Positions 1 through 5,910 of a stretch of DNA of 5,910 nt are shown here, piece after piece; within the stretch, counting starts at the first letter, position 1, and the number at the start of each line of letters is the position of its first letter. The notes under the pieces are model-generated. The model worked only from the letters and a program-made list of their open reading frames with translations. It did no database searches and was not told where the DNA came from. The stretch is taken from positions 1 through 5,910 of the forward strand of contig JAFUXY010000207.1 of NCBI GenBank assembly GCA_017477005.1, in the 5' to 3' direction. The DNA comes from Lachnospiraceae bacterium (GTDB lineage Bacteria > Bacillota > Clostridia > Lachnospirales > Lachnospiraceae). A program made the translations under genes and the position numbers.

Positions 1-1141
1 CATCGTGGTGGTCGTAGAGATCGCCGGTGGCGAAGGAGGCCAGGGACTCGCTGTAGAGCGAATACGGAGAGGTCGTTCCCGCCTTGATGATGTTGCCCTT
101 GTAGAGCTTGAAGCGCACCTCGCCGGTCACATATTCCTGTGTCGAAGTCACGAAGGCACGAACCGCGTCGCAGAGAGGTGTGAACCACTTGCCCTCATAC
201 ACGATCTGAGCCAGGCGGTTGGCCATATCCTTTTTGACCTCCATCGTCGCGCGGTCGAGGATCAGTTCTTCGAGCTGGTCATGCGCCTCCATCAAAATCG
301 TGCCGCCAGGAGTTTCATAAACGCCACGGCTCTTCATACCAACCACGCGGTTTTCTACGATATCCACAATGCCGATGCCGTGCTTTCCACCGAGACGATT
401 GAGCTCGCGGATGATATCGGCGGGCTTTTTCGCCTCGCCGTTGATGGAGACGGGCACGCCCTTTTCGAAGGTCATTGTCACGTATTCCGGTTCATTGGGT
501 GCCTTTTCGGGCGTAGTCCCAAGCACGAGAAGCTCGTCGAAATTCGGTTCAATGGACGGATCCTCGAGCTCGAGCCCTTCGTGGCTGATATGCCAGAGAT
601 TGCGGTCGCGGCTGTAGCTCTGGGCAGCAGAGAAGGGCAGGTCGATGCCGTGGTCTTTGCAATAGGCGATCTCGGATTCACGGGAATCCAAGGTCCATTT
701 GTCGTCTCTCCATGCGGCGATAATACGGATGTCGGGAGCCAGGGCCTTGATACCGAGCTCGAAACGGATCTGATCGTTGCCCTTACCGGTAGCACCGTGG
801 CAGATCGCCGTAGCGCCTTCCTTGCGGGCGACTTCGACCAAGGTTTTTGCGATCAGTGGCCTGGCCATAGAGGTACCGAGCAGGTATTTGTTCTCGTAGA
901 CAGCGCCGGCCTGCACGCAGGGCATAATGTACTCTTCGGCGAATGTGTCATTCACGTCTTCGATATAGAGTTTGGATGCGCCGCAGGCAAGAGCCCGTTC
1001 TTCGAGTCCGTCAAGCTCTTCTTCCTGTCCGCAGTCGATGCAGCAGCAGATGACTTCATAACCATAATTCTCTTTCAGCCAGGGGATAATGGCGGTCGTA
1101 TCCAGTCCGCCGGAATAGGCCAGTACTACTTTTTCTTTCAT
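1..1141 (-). CDS. argG: Argininosuccinate synthase, 3' end cut off by the window edge
   Basis: Cytoplasmic enzyme that condenses citrulline with aspartate using ATP, giving argininosuccinate, the penultimate step to arginine. Reading the minus strand from the ATG at 1141-1139 gives 380 uninterrupted codons. Recognisable parts are the ATP-binding P-loop AYSGGLDTT (residues 8-16), the LLGTSMARPLIAK block (87-99), ATGKGNDQ (117-124), YSRDRNLW (176-183), and the KSRGVYETPGG stretch near residue 280. The family is about 400 residues, so only some 20-30 C-terminal residues are missing; the visible end is YDHHD. The start is supported by AAGGAG at 1156-1151, nine bases upstream. It is transcribed away from argC. 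One oddity is a cysteine-rich strand, CCCIDCGQ at 32-39, where relatives usually have few cysteines. Family assignment is secure; the stop codon is not in the window. Confidence 0.97.
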   Translation of the reverse strand, partial: MKEKVVLAYSGGLDTTAIIPWLKENYGYEVICCCIDCGQEEELDGLEERALACGASKLYIEDVNDTFAEEYIMPCVQAGAVYENKYLLGTSMARPLIAKTLVEVARKEGATAICHGATGKGNDQIRFELGIKALAPDIRIIAAWRDDKWTLDSRESEIAYCKDHGIDLPFSAAQSYSRDRNLWHISHEGLELEDPSIEPNFDELLVLGTTPEKAPNEPEYVTMTFEKGVPVSINGEAKKPADIIRELNRLGGKHGIGIVDIVENRVVGMKSRGVYETPGGTILMEAHDQLEELILDRATMEVKKDMANRLAQIVYEGKWFTPLCDAVRAFVTSTQEYVTGEVRFKLYKGNIIKAGTTSPYSLYSESLASFATGDLYDHHD

Positions 1142-1167
1142 GAAATGTCACTCCTTATCAAAATGGG

Positions 1168-1202
1168 AAAAGACGGGTTCAAACACCAATCCCGTCTTTT
1201 TT
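1168..1202 (-). terminator. Perfect 10-bp hairpin with U-tract in the argG leader; possible attenuator
   Basis: AAAAGACGGG (1168-1177) and CCCGTCTTTT (1191-1200) are exact inverted repeats around a 13-base loop. On the minus strand the GC core GACGGG/CCCGTC is followed by four T, then CCCATTTT, and the argG ribosome binding site starts 11 bases beyond the stem. On the plus strand the same stem ends in six T (1197-1202), so it has terminator features in both directions. Since it lies between the likely argG promoter and its start codon, it could attenuate argG or affect translation initiation. Alternatively it stops antisense transcription coming out of argG. No T-box motif or alternative antiterminator pairing was recognised. 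Confidence 0.55.
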
Positions 1203-1223
1203 GTGAAAATTACCGTTATTCAC
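1203..1223. promoter_or_regulatory. GTGAA-N11-TTCAC inverted repeat, candidate operator
   Basis: GTGAA (1203-1207) and TTCAC (1219-1223) are exact inverted repeats separated by 11 bases. The right half contains TTATTCA (1216-1222), identical to one half of the ArgR box consensus TGAATAATTATTCA, and the left half starts TGAAAAT. The half-site separation is larger than in a standard 14-bp core ArgR box, so the match is imperfect. The repeat overlaps the end of the proposed argG -10 element and its expected start site, where a repressor would block transcription. Binding by ArgR is an inference. Confidence 0.3.
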
Positions 1224-1250
1224 TATACTACATTCCCATATTTTTATCTA
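1222..1250 (-). promoter_or_regulatory. Candidate argG promoter
   Basis: On the minus strand, TAGATA (complement of 1245-1250, four of six matches to TTGACA) is followed after 17 bases by TATAGT (complement of 1222-1227, five of six matches to TATAAT). Transcription would begin near 1215, giving a leader of roughly 74 bases that includes the hairpin at 1168-1200. The region is very AT-rich, so chance matches are expected, and other -10-like sequences exist further upstream. Confidence 0.4.
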
Positions 1251-1271
1251 CTTTTTTCTGTAAAATAGAGG

Positions 1272-1305
1272 TATAATATAAAACAAAGTATATATATGCT
1301 ATAAT
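1272..1305 (+). promoter_or_regulatory. Candidate promoter elements for the argC operon
   Basis: Two perfect TATAAT hexamers lie on the plus strand, at 1272-1277 and 1300-1305. The second is preceded by TG one base away (TGC-TATAAT, 1297-1305), making an extended -10 that can work without a good -35; no convincing -35 is seen for either. Use of the second would place the start near 1312 and give a purine-rich leader of about 68 bases before argC. Which one is used cannot be decided from sequence. Confidence 0.45.
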
Positions 1306-1379
1306 TTGCAAACAAAAAAAGGGTAGCAAAACATAGAAAAAGTGGCAAAGGCAGATCAAACAGGAAAAAAGGAGAGAGC

Positions 1380-2420
1380 ATGATCAAGGCGGGAATTATC
1401 GGGGCGACCGGGTACGCGGGCGCGGAGCTTGCAAGGCTGCTTGCGCGGCATCCCAAAGTGGAAATATCAGGAGTCGTCTCAAAATCATATGTGGGAGAGC
1501 GATTTTCTTCGATCTATGGAAATATGTTTACCATTTTGGATAGGGACTGCACCGGTGAAGATTTGGCCAAGCTGGCACAGAAGGTTGACGTAGTCTTCAC
1601 GGCGACGCCGCAGGGTTTCCTGTCGCAATGCCTGACTTCGGCGATTCTGGAAGAGGCAAGGATCATCGATTTGTCGGCAGATTTCCGTCTTTCTGATGTT
1701 TCTGTCTACGAAAAATGGTACAAGATCAAGCATGGTTCTCCCGAATTATTGGAAGAAGCGGTGTACGGACTCTGCGAGCTGTATCGGGAGGACATACGGG
1801 AGACCCGGCTTGTGGCCAATCCGGGCTGCTATACGACCTGCTCCATACTGGCGGCTTGGCCTTTAGTCAAAAACGGTCTGATCGACCCGAAGACGCTGAT
1901 CTTCGATGCCAAATCCGGTACCTCAGGCGCGGGACGCGGGGCCAAGACAGCGAACCTGTTCTGCGAGGTCAACGAGAACATCAAGGCCTACGGCGTGGCG
2001 ACCCATCGGCATACGCCGGAGATCGAGCAGGAGCTATCGATCGCAGCGGGCGAAGAGATTCGGATCAATTTCACGCCGCATCTGGTGCCGATGAATCGGG
2101 GAATTTTGATTACCGCTTATGCAACATGCCAGGAAGGTATATCCGCAGAGGATATTCGGGCGGCTTATGAAAAATGCTATGGAGAGGAGTATTTCATCCG
2201 CCTGCTGCCGGAGGACGTTTGTCCGGAGACAAAGTGGGTGGAGGGCTCGAATTTTGTCGATATAGGGTTCTGTCTGGACGAGCGTACCGGCCGGGTGATT
2301 TTGATGAGTGCGCTTGACAATCTGGTCAAAGGGGCAGCGGGACAGGCCGTGCAGAATATGAATCTGATGTTTGGCTTTGATGAAAAGGAGGGGCTCGATG
2401 GCGTTCCGTTCTTCCCTTGA
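1380..2420 (+). CDS. argC: N-acetyl-gamma-glutamyl-phosphate reductase
   Basis: Cytoplasmic NADPH-dependent enzyme that reduces N-acetylglutamyl phosphate to N-acetylglutamate semialdehyde, the third step of arginine synthesis. The 346-residue product has the family's normal length. It begins with the dinucleotide-binding loop GATGYAGAE (8-16). The catalytic cysteine is Cys150 in NPGCYTT (148-153). SGTSGAGR (179-186), the histidine-containing THRHTPEIEQ (208-217) and KGAAGQAVQNMNLM (317-330) are all typical, and the C-terminus GLDGVPFFP is a usual ArgC ending. The ATG at 1380 is preceded by AAGGAG at 1369-1374, five bases away. It is the first gene of the plus-strand operon, and its last 23 bases overlap the next gene. 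No key residue is missing. Confidence 0.98.
   Translation: MIKAGIIGATGYAGAELARLLARHPKVEISGVVSKSYVGERFSSIYGNMFTILDRDCTGEDLAKLAQKVDVVFTATPQGFLSQCLTSAILEEARIIDLSADFRLSDVSVYEKWYKIKHGSPELLEEAVYGLCELYREDIRETRLVANPGCYTTCSILAAWPLVKNGLIDPKTLIFDAKSGTSGAGRGAKTANLFCEVNENIKAYGVATHRHTPEIEQELSIAAGEEIRINFTPHLVPMNRGILITAYATCQEGISAEDIRAAYEKCYGEEYFIRLLPEDVCPETKWVEGSNFVDIGFCLDERTGRVILMSALDNLVKGAAGQAVQNMNLMFGFDEKEGLDGVPFFP
2383..2393 (+). promoter_or_regulatory. Ribosome binding site inside argC that sets the GNAT start
   Basis: AAAAGGAGGGG lies within the last codons of argC. Its GGAGG core (2387-2391) is six bases before the ATG at 2398. This favours that ATG over the in-frame TTG at 2371 and the ATG at 2380, which would lie upstream of, or too close to, the site. 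The arrangement suggests translational coupling to argC. Confidence 0.75.
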
Positions 2421-2877
2421 AGATGAAAAGATAGTAATACGCGCGATGACGGAGGCGGATTATGACGGGGTGCGGCGTTTGTGGATGTCGATCCGGCATT
2501 TGGGAATCCGCAGCATCGATGATGGCAGGGAGAGTATCGGGCGATTCTTGCGGCGAAATCCGGGCATTTCGGTAGTGGCCGTACGGGAAAATGAGATTGT
2601 CGGGTCGATTTTGTGCGGTCACGACGGGCGGACAGGCTGCTTTTATCATGTCTGCGTGAAGGAAGATTTCAGGCGGCAGGGCATCGGCAGCCGGATGGTT
2701 CGGTGGGCGGTCGAGGCGCTGAACGCAGAGAAGATTTCGAAGATTTCCTTATTCGCATTCGTGGACAATGTGATCGGAAATGATTTTTGGCGGCAGCTTG
2801 GGTTCCGACGGCGCGAGGATATGTTCAATTATGAGTGGCAATTAAATAAAGAGGATATTACCAGCTTTAATCAGTGA
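2398..2877 (+). CDS. GNAT-family N-acetyltransferase, substrate unknown
   Basis: A 159-residue single-domain protein of the GNAT fold, which transfers an acetyl group from acetyl-CoA to an amine. It starts with the usual beta-strand IVIRAMTEADYDGVRRLW (12-29). It has a VAVRENEIVGSILCGHDG strand pair (60-77), then YHVCVKEDFRRQGIGSRM (83-100), whose RRQGIG is the acetyl-CoA pyrophosphate loop (R-x-x-G-x-G). FWRQLGF (130-136) is the characteristic C-terminal element. It resembles the YpeA-like group of small GNATs. The start overlaps argC by 23 bases, and argJ follows after 96 bases, so it is probably cotranscribed. A role in priming the pathway by acetylating glutamate is plausible from position and size, as for other short stand-alone synthases, but the sequence does not show the substrate. 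Protein or small-molecule acetylation unrelated to arginine is the alternative. Confidence 0.88.
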   Translation: MAFRSSLEDEKIVIRAMTEADYDGVRRLWMSIRHLGIRSIDDGRESIGRFLRRNPGISVVAVRENEIVGSILCGHDGRTGCFYHVCVKEDFRRQGIGSRMVRWAVEALNAEKISKISLFAFVDNVIGNDFWRQLGFRRREDMFNYEWQLNKEDITSFNQ

Positions 2878-2973
2878 GTACTGTCCAACGAAAGGGAAGC
2901 TTGAGTTGTTGACCAGCGCTGGCATCCGCTAACAGAGCAAGTCGGATATTTCTTGTAGTAAAGGAGAGGACAA

Positions 2974-4197
2974 ATGCAAAAAATAGAGGGGGGCGTGACA
3001 ACGCCGATAGGATTTTTGGCAGCGCATACGGCGGCTGGGATCAAGTATGAGGACCGGGACGATATGGCGATGCTGTTCTCGACGGAGCCGTGCGAATTGG
3101 CGGGTACGTTTACCAAAAACGTGGTGAAGGCGGCGCCAGTGCTCTGGGACAGGCAGAGAGTGGAAGAGGGACGAGGCGTACGGGCGGTCGTGGTCAATGC
3201 TGGGATTGCGAATGCCTGCACCGGGAAAGATGGAATCCGCTTCTGCGAGGAGACAGCGGAGGCAGCAGCGGATTGTTTGAACATTGATCCCTTGCAGGTG
3301 TGTGTGGCATCGACCGGCGTGATCGGTATGCCGCTTCCGATGGATCGGATCAAAAACGGCGTGCGTTCGATGGCTCCCACACTTTCGGACTCAAGAGAGG
3401 CAGCCAATCTAGCGGCGAGGGCGATTATGACTACCGACACCCATCCCAAGGAGGCGGCAGTTTGTCTGTCGATCCACGGAACCGAGGTGCGGATCGGGGG
3501 TATGACCAAGGGCTCCGGGATGATTCATCCGAATATGGGGACGATGCTGTCCTTTATTACCACGGATGCGGCAATCTCAAAAGAGCTGCTGCAGGAGGCG
3601 TTGTCGCAGGTGGTGTCTGAGACGTACAATATGATCTCCGTGGACGGGGATACTTCGACCAACGATACCTGCCTGCTGATGGCGAACGGACTTGCGAAAA
3701 ACGAGCCGATTTCCAAGGAGGACGATTCTTTTTCGATCTTTGTGGAGGGACTTTTGGAGGTCAACCGTACGCTGGCTAGGATGATGGCGGGCGACGGAGA
3801 GGGCGCTACGGCGTTGATTGAGGCGGTCGTGAAAGGCGCGCCGGACAAGGAGGGGGCGAGAAAGCTCGCAAAAAGTGTGATTACCTCTTCCTTGACGAAG
3901 GCCGCCATTTATGGACACGACGCGAACTGGGGACGGATCATGTGCGCCTTGGGGTACGCGGGGGTGGAGTTTGACCCGGAGCGAGTGGATATTACCATTA
4001 AAAGCGAGGCGGGGGAATTGCCGCTTGTAGAAAACGGAGTGGCGCTATCCTACAGCGAAACAGAGGCCTCGGAGATTCTGTCGAAGTCGGAGGTGCAGAT
4101 TCTCTGCGATATCCACGCTGGGGACCAGGAGGCCGTCGCCTGGGGCTGCGATCTGACGTATGAATATGTGAAGATCAATGCGGATTATAGGTCATAA
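2974..4197 (+). CDS. argJ: Bifunctional ornithine acetyltransferase / N-acetylglutamate synthase
   Basis: Transfers the acetyl group from N-acetylornithine to glutamate, releasing ornithine and regenerating N-acetylglutamate; bifunctional members also use acetyl-CoA. The 407-residue precursor is normal in length and should cleave itself into two chains. Motifs in order are [10 protein letters not shown] (75-84), the oxyanion segment STGVIG (113-118), TTDTHPK (153-159), the cleavage block [14 protein letters not shown] (179-192) with nucleophile Thr190, DGDTSTND (224-231), [11 protein letters not shown] (273-283), GHDANWGRI (314-322) and the typical C-terminus [17 protein letters not shown]. 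The residue before Thr190 is Gly, where Ala is commonest. The ATG at 2974 has AAGGAG at 2961-2966, seven bases upstream. Whether it is mono- or bifunctional cannot be read from the sequence. Confidence 0.98.
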   Translation: MQKIEGGVTTPIGFLAAHTAAGIKYEDRDDMAMLFSTEPCELAGTFTKNVVKAAPVLWDRQRVEEGRGVRAVVVNAGIANACTGKDGIRFCEETAEAAADCLNIDPLQVCVASTGVIGMPLPMDRIKNGVRSMAPTLSDSREAANLAARAIMTTDTHPKEAAVCLSIHGTEVRIGGMTKGSGMIHPNMGTMLSFITTDAAISKELLQEALSQVVSETYNMISVDGDTSTNDTCLLMANGLAKNEPISKEDDSFSIFVEGLLEVNRTLARMMAGDGEGATALIEAVVKGAPDKEGARKLAKSVITSSLTKAAIYGHDANWGRIMCALGYAGVEFDPERVDITIKSEAGELPLVENGVALSYSETEASEILSKSEVQILCDIHAGDQEAVAWGCDLTYEYVKINADYRS

Positions 4198-4256
4198 TGG
4201 GGGAAACGAAAACTGACATTGCTAGAAAACGCCAAAATATACAAGAGAATCATTTT

Positions 4257-4268
4257 AGGAAGGAAAGG
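4257..4268 (+). promoter_or_regulatory. Ribosome binding site that sets the argB start
   Basis: AGGAAGGAAAGG precedes the ATG at 4272, with AAGGA (4260-4264) seven bases away. An in-frame ATG at 4197 overlaps the argJ stop but has only a weak TAGG before it. Starting there would add 25 charged residues not typical of ArgB, so 4272 is preferred. Confidence 0.75.
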
Positions 4269-4271
4269 CAG

Positions 4272-5144
4272 ATGAACCAGGATTCTTTGAACAAAGTAAC
4301 GGAAAAGGCGGCGGTGCTGATCGAGGCGCTTCCGTACATTCAGCGGTTCAATCGCAAGATCATCGTCGTCAAATACGGCGGTTCGGCGATGACGGACGAG
4401 GGCTTGAAGCAGAGTGTGATCGAGGATGTCACGCTGTTGAAGCTGGTCGGCTTCAAGCCCATCATCGTACACGGCGGAGGCAAGGAAATCAGCCGTTGGG
4501 TCGAGAAGACCGGCATGACGCCGGAGTTCGTCAACGGACTGCGCAAGACGGATGCCGCGACGATGGAGATTGCGGAGATGGTTCTAAACCGCATCAACAA
4601 GTCCCTTGTGACGATGGTGCAGCGGCTCGGGGTGGCAGCGGCCGGTGTCAGCGGGAAAGATGGCGGTCTTTTGCAGGTGAAGCGGAAATATTCGGACGGG
4701 CAGGATATTGGGTTTGTGGGTGAGATTGTAGGCGTCAATCCGAAAATCCTGTTTGATCTGTTGGAAAAAGATTTTCTGCCGATTGTTTGCCCGATCGGGT
4801 TGGATGAAAATTTTGACACATACAATATCAACGCTGATGATGCGGCGTGCGCGATCGCAAAGTCTATGGAGGCGGAGAAGCTGGCCTTTTTGACGGATAT
4901 AGAGGGCGTGCTGTCCGATCCGAAGAATCCGGCTTCGTTGATTTCGTCACTGACGGTGAGCCAGGCAAAGAAAATGATGGAGGACGGTTTCATCGGCGGA
5001 GGGATGCTGCCGAAGCTCTCCAATTGTATCGATGCTGTATCCGAAGGCGTTTCAAGGGTACATATTTTGGACGGGCGTATGGCGCATTGCCTGCTGCTGG
5101 AAATATTCACGAACCAGGGAATTGGCACGGCGATCAGTCTGTGA
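4272..5144 (+). CDS. argB: Acetylglutamate kinase, probably arginine-inhibited type
   Basis: Phosphorylates the gamma-carboxyl of N-acetylglutamate with ATP, usually the controlled step when ArgJ recycles acetyl groups. From the chosen start the product is 290 residues. Amino acid kinase motifs are KYGGSAM (34-40, phosphate-binding Lys34), HGGGKEI (67-73, glycine-rich loop), GLRKTD (89-94, substrate Arg91), NINADDAA (185-192), FLTDIEGVL (206-214) and GGGMLPK (242-248, Lys248). About 20 residues precede the kinase fold and look helical ([21 protein letters not shown]). With the C-terminal [12 protein letters not shown], this matches hexameric, arginine-sensitive enzymes rather than the shorter insensitive E. 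coli type. Inhibition is inferred, not shown. It begins 74 bases after argJ and ends 17 bases before the argD start codon. Confidence 0.98.
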   Translation: MNQDSLNKVTEKAAVLIEALPYIQRFNRKIIVVKYGGSAMTDEGLKQSVIEDVTLLKLVGFKPIIVHGGGKEISRWVEKTGMTPEFVNGLRKTDAATMEIAEMVLNRINKSLVTMVQRLGVAAAGVSGKDGGLLQVKRKYSDGQDIGFVGEIVGVNPKILFDLLEKDFLPIVCPIGLDENFDTYNINADDAACAIAKSMEAEKLAFLTDIEGVLSDPKNPASLISSLTVSQAKKMMEDGFIGGGMLPKLSNCIDAVSEGVSRVHILDGRMAHCLLLEIFTNQGIGTAISL

Positions 5145-5160
5145 ATAGATAGGAGCGAGT

Positions 5161-5910
5161 ATGAAACAGGAAGAAATAATGCAACGAGCGGATTCCTATT
5201 TGCTGCGAGTCTACAATCGGTTTCCGGTTGTATTTGACCACGGGGAGGGGATGTATCTTTATGATATTGAAGGCAAGGCGTATTTGGACTTTGCGGCCGG
5301 GATCGGTGTGTCGGCTTTCGGGTACGGGGACGAGGAATACGAAAAGGCACTGATCGATCAGGTCAAAAAGCTGATCCACGTTTCCAATTTGTTTTATCAC
5401 GATGGGCTGGCGGAAGCGGCCGAGGCTGTTTGCAAGGCGTCTGGGATGGACAAGGTGTTTTTCACCAACAGCGGGGCCGAGGCGATCGAAGGAGCTATCA
5501 AGACAGCAAAAAAATACGGCACGCTGCGAGACGGTCATAGCGGACATGAGATTATTGCGATGAACCAAGCTTTCCACGGCCGGACCGTGGGAGCGCTGTC
5601 GGTGACGGGGACGGAGCATTACCGCGAGCCATTCTACCCGCTGATGGGCGGCGTGCGTTTCGCGGATTTCAACGACCTTTCTTCGGTGGAGGCGCAGATC
5701 AGCGAGAATACGATCGCGGTGCTCTTGGAGCCGGTACAGGGCGAAGGCGGCGTGACTCCGGCGACGGAAGAATTTATCCGGGGCGTGCGTCGGCTCTGCG
5801 ATGCACATGGGCTGCTTTTGATCTTTGATGAAATCCAGTGTGGCTGTGGGCGTACCGGGAATATGTTCGCGTGGCAGGGATTTGGCGTAAAGCCCGACAT
5901 ATTGACGACA
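5161..5910 (+). CDS. argD: Acetylornithine aminotransferase, 3' end cut off by the window edge
   Basis: Class III PLP-dependent aminotransferase that converts N-acetylglutamate semialdehyde and glutamate to N-acetylornithine and 2-oxoglutarate. Exactly 250 codons are visible out of an expected 390-400, with no interruption. They include YLDFAAGIGVSAFGY (41-55), the cofactor-phosphate loop NSGAEAIEGAIK (103-114), FHGRT (138-142), EPVQGEGG (190-197) and DEIQCGCGRTG (223-233), whose Asp223 should contact the pyridine nitrogen of PLP. The window stops at PDILTT, just before the region holding the Schiff-base lysine, so catalytic competence cannot be confirmed. The ATG at 5161 has AGGAG at 5151-5155 and follows argB by 16 bases. 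Related class III enzymes share these motifs; operon context makes ArgD the natural reading. Confidence 0.95.
   Translation, partial: MKQEEIMQRADSYLLRVYNRFPVVFDHGEGMYLYDIEGKAYLDFAAGIGVSAFGYGDEEYEKALIDQVKKLIHVSNLFYHDGLAEAAEAVCKASGMDKVFFTNSGAEAIEGAIKTAKKYGTLRDGHSGHEIIAMNQAFHGRTVGALSVTGTEHYREPFYPLMGGVRFADFNDLSSVEAQISENTIAVLLEPVQGEGGVTPATEEFIRGVRRLCDAHGLLLIFDEIQCGCGRTGNMFAWQGFGVKPDILTT

Noticed and set aside
5..1276. A 423-codon open frame on the plus strand opposite argG
   Set aside because: It lies antisense to a full, motif-rich argG frame and its translation resembles no protein I know. It is a product of the codon bias on the other strand.
1142..1379. T-box, other arginine-related riboswitch, or a small gene in the divergent region
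   Set aside because: No T-box motif, no recognised riboswitch core and no short frame with a ribosome binding site were seen; only promoter-like elements, an inverted repeat and one hairpin are supported.
2909..2935. Possible internal promoter before argJ (TTGACC)
   Set aside because: The -35-like hexamer has no acceptable -10 at 16-18 bases, so argJ is better explained by read-through from argC.
2871..3509. A 212-codon minus-strand open frame opposite argJ
   Set aside because: It is antisense to a canonical ArgJ with all motifs intact, and no ribosome binding site or family signature was recognised.
4340..5350. A 336-codon minus-strand open frame opposite argB and early argD
   Set aside because: It spans two well-supported genes on the other strand and has low-complexity serine/proline-rich content typical of a shadow frame.
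5134..5808. A 224-codon minus-strand open frame opposite argD
   Set aside because: It lies across the conserved ArgD coding region and shows no recognisable domain.
1..5910. CRISPR arrays, insertion sequences, tRNA or rRNA genes, phage or defence genes
   Set aside because: No direct-repeat arrays, transposase-like frames, terminal repeats or RNA gene signatures were found; nearly all sequence is accounted for by arginine pathway genes.

Overview
This window is a compact arginine biosynthesis locus. It reads as part of a Firmicutes (Bacillota) chromosome: strong AAGGAG-type ribosome binding sites, short intergenic gaps, an AT-rich control region between GC-richer genes, and ArgG/ArgC/ArgJ/ArgB/ArgD sequences of Firmicutes character. 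A Negativicutes host is my guess from overall feel only; no taxonomic marker is present.

Layout. Positions 1-1141 (minus strand) hold the first 380 codons of argG (argininosuccinate synthase), which runs off the left edge. Positions 1142-1379 are an AT-rich divergent control region with a candidate argG promoter, a GTGAA-N11-TTCAC inverted repeat over its start site, a perfect 10-bp hairpin just before the argG ribosome binding site, and candidate -10 elements for the opposite operon. From 1380 to the right edge (plus strand) lie argC, a small GNAT acetyltransferase gene, argJ, argB and a 3'-truncated argD. They are spaced closely enough to be one operon, and no terminator is visible between them.

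How the genes work together. ArgJ moves acetyl groups from N-acetylornithine to glutamate (the cyclic route) and probably also makes N-acetylglutamate from acetyl-CoA. ArgB phosphorylates N-acetylglutamate, ArgC reduces the acyl phosphate to the semialdehyde, and ArgD transaminates it to N-acetylornithine. ArgG acts later, joining citrulline and aspartate. argF and argH are needed to complete the pathway and are not in the window. The ArgB N-terminal helix and C-terminal sequence suggest the arginine-inhibited type, which suits a pathway with ArgJ recycling.

I see no clear novel system. The item most worth a second look is the unassigned GNAT gene, which overlaps the end of argC and lies before argJ; a stand-alone N-acetylglutamate synthase role is possible but unproven. 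The second is the argG leader hairpin.
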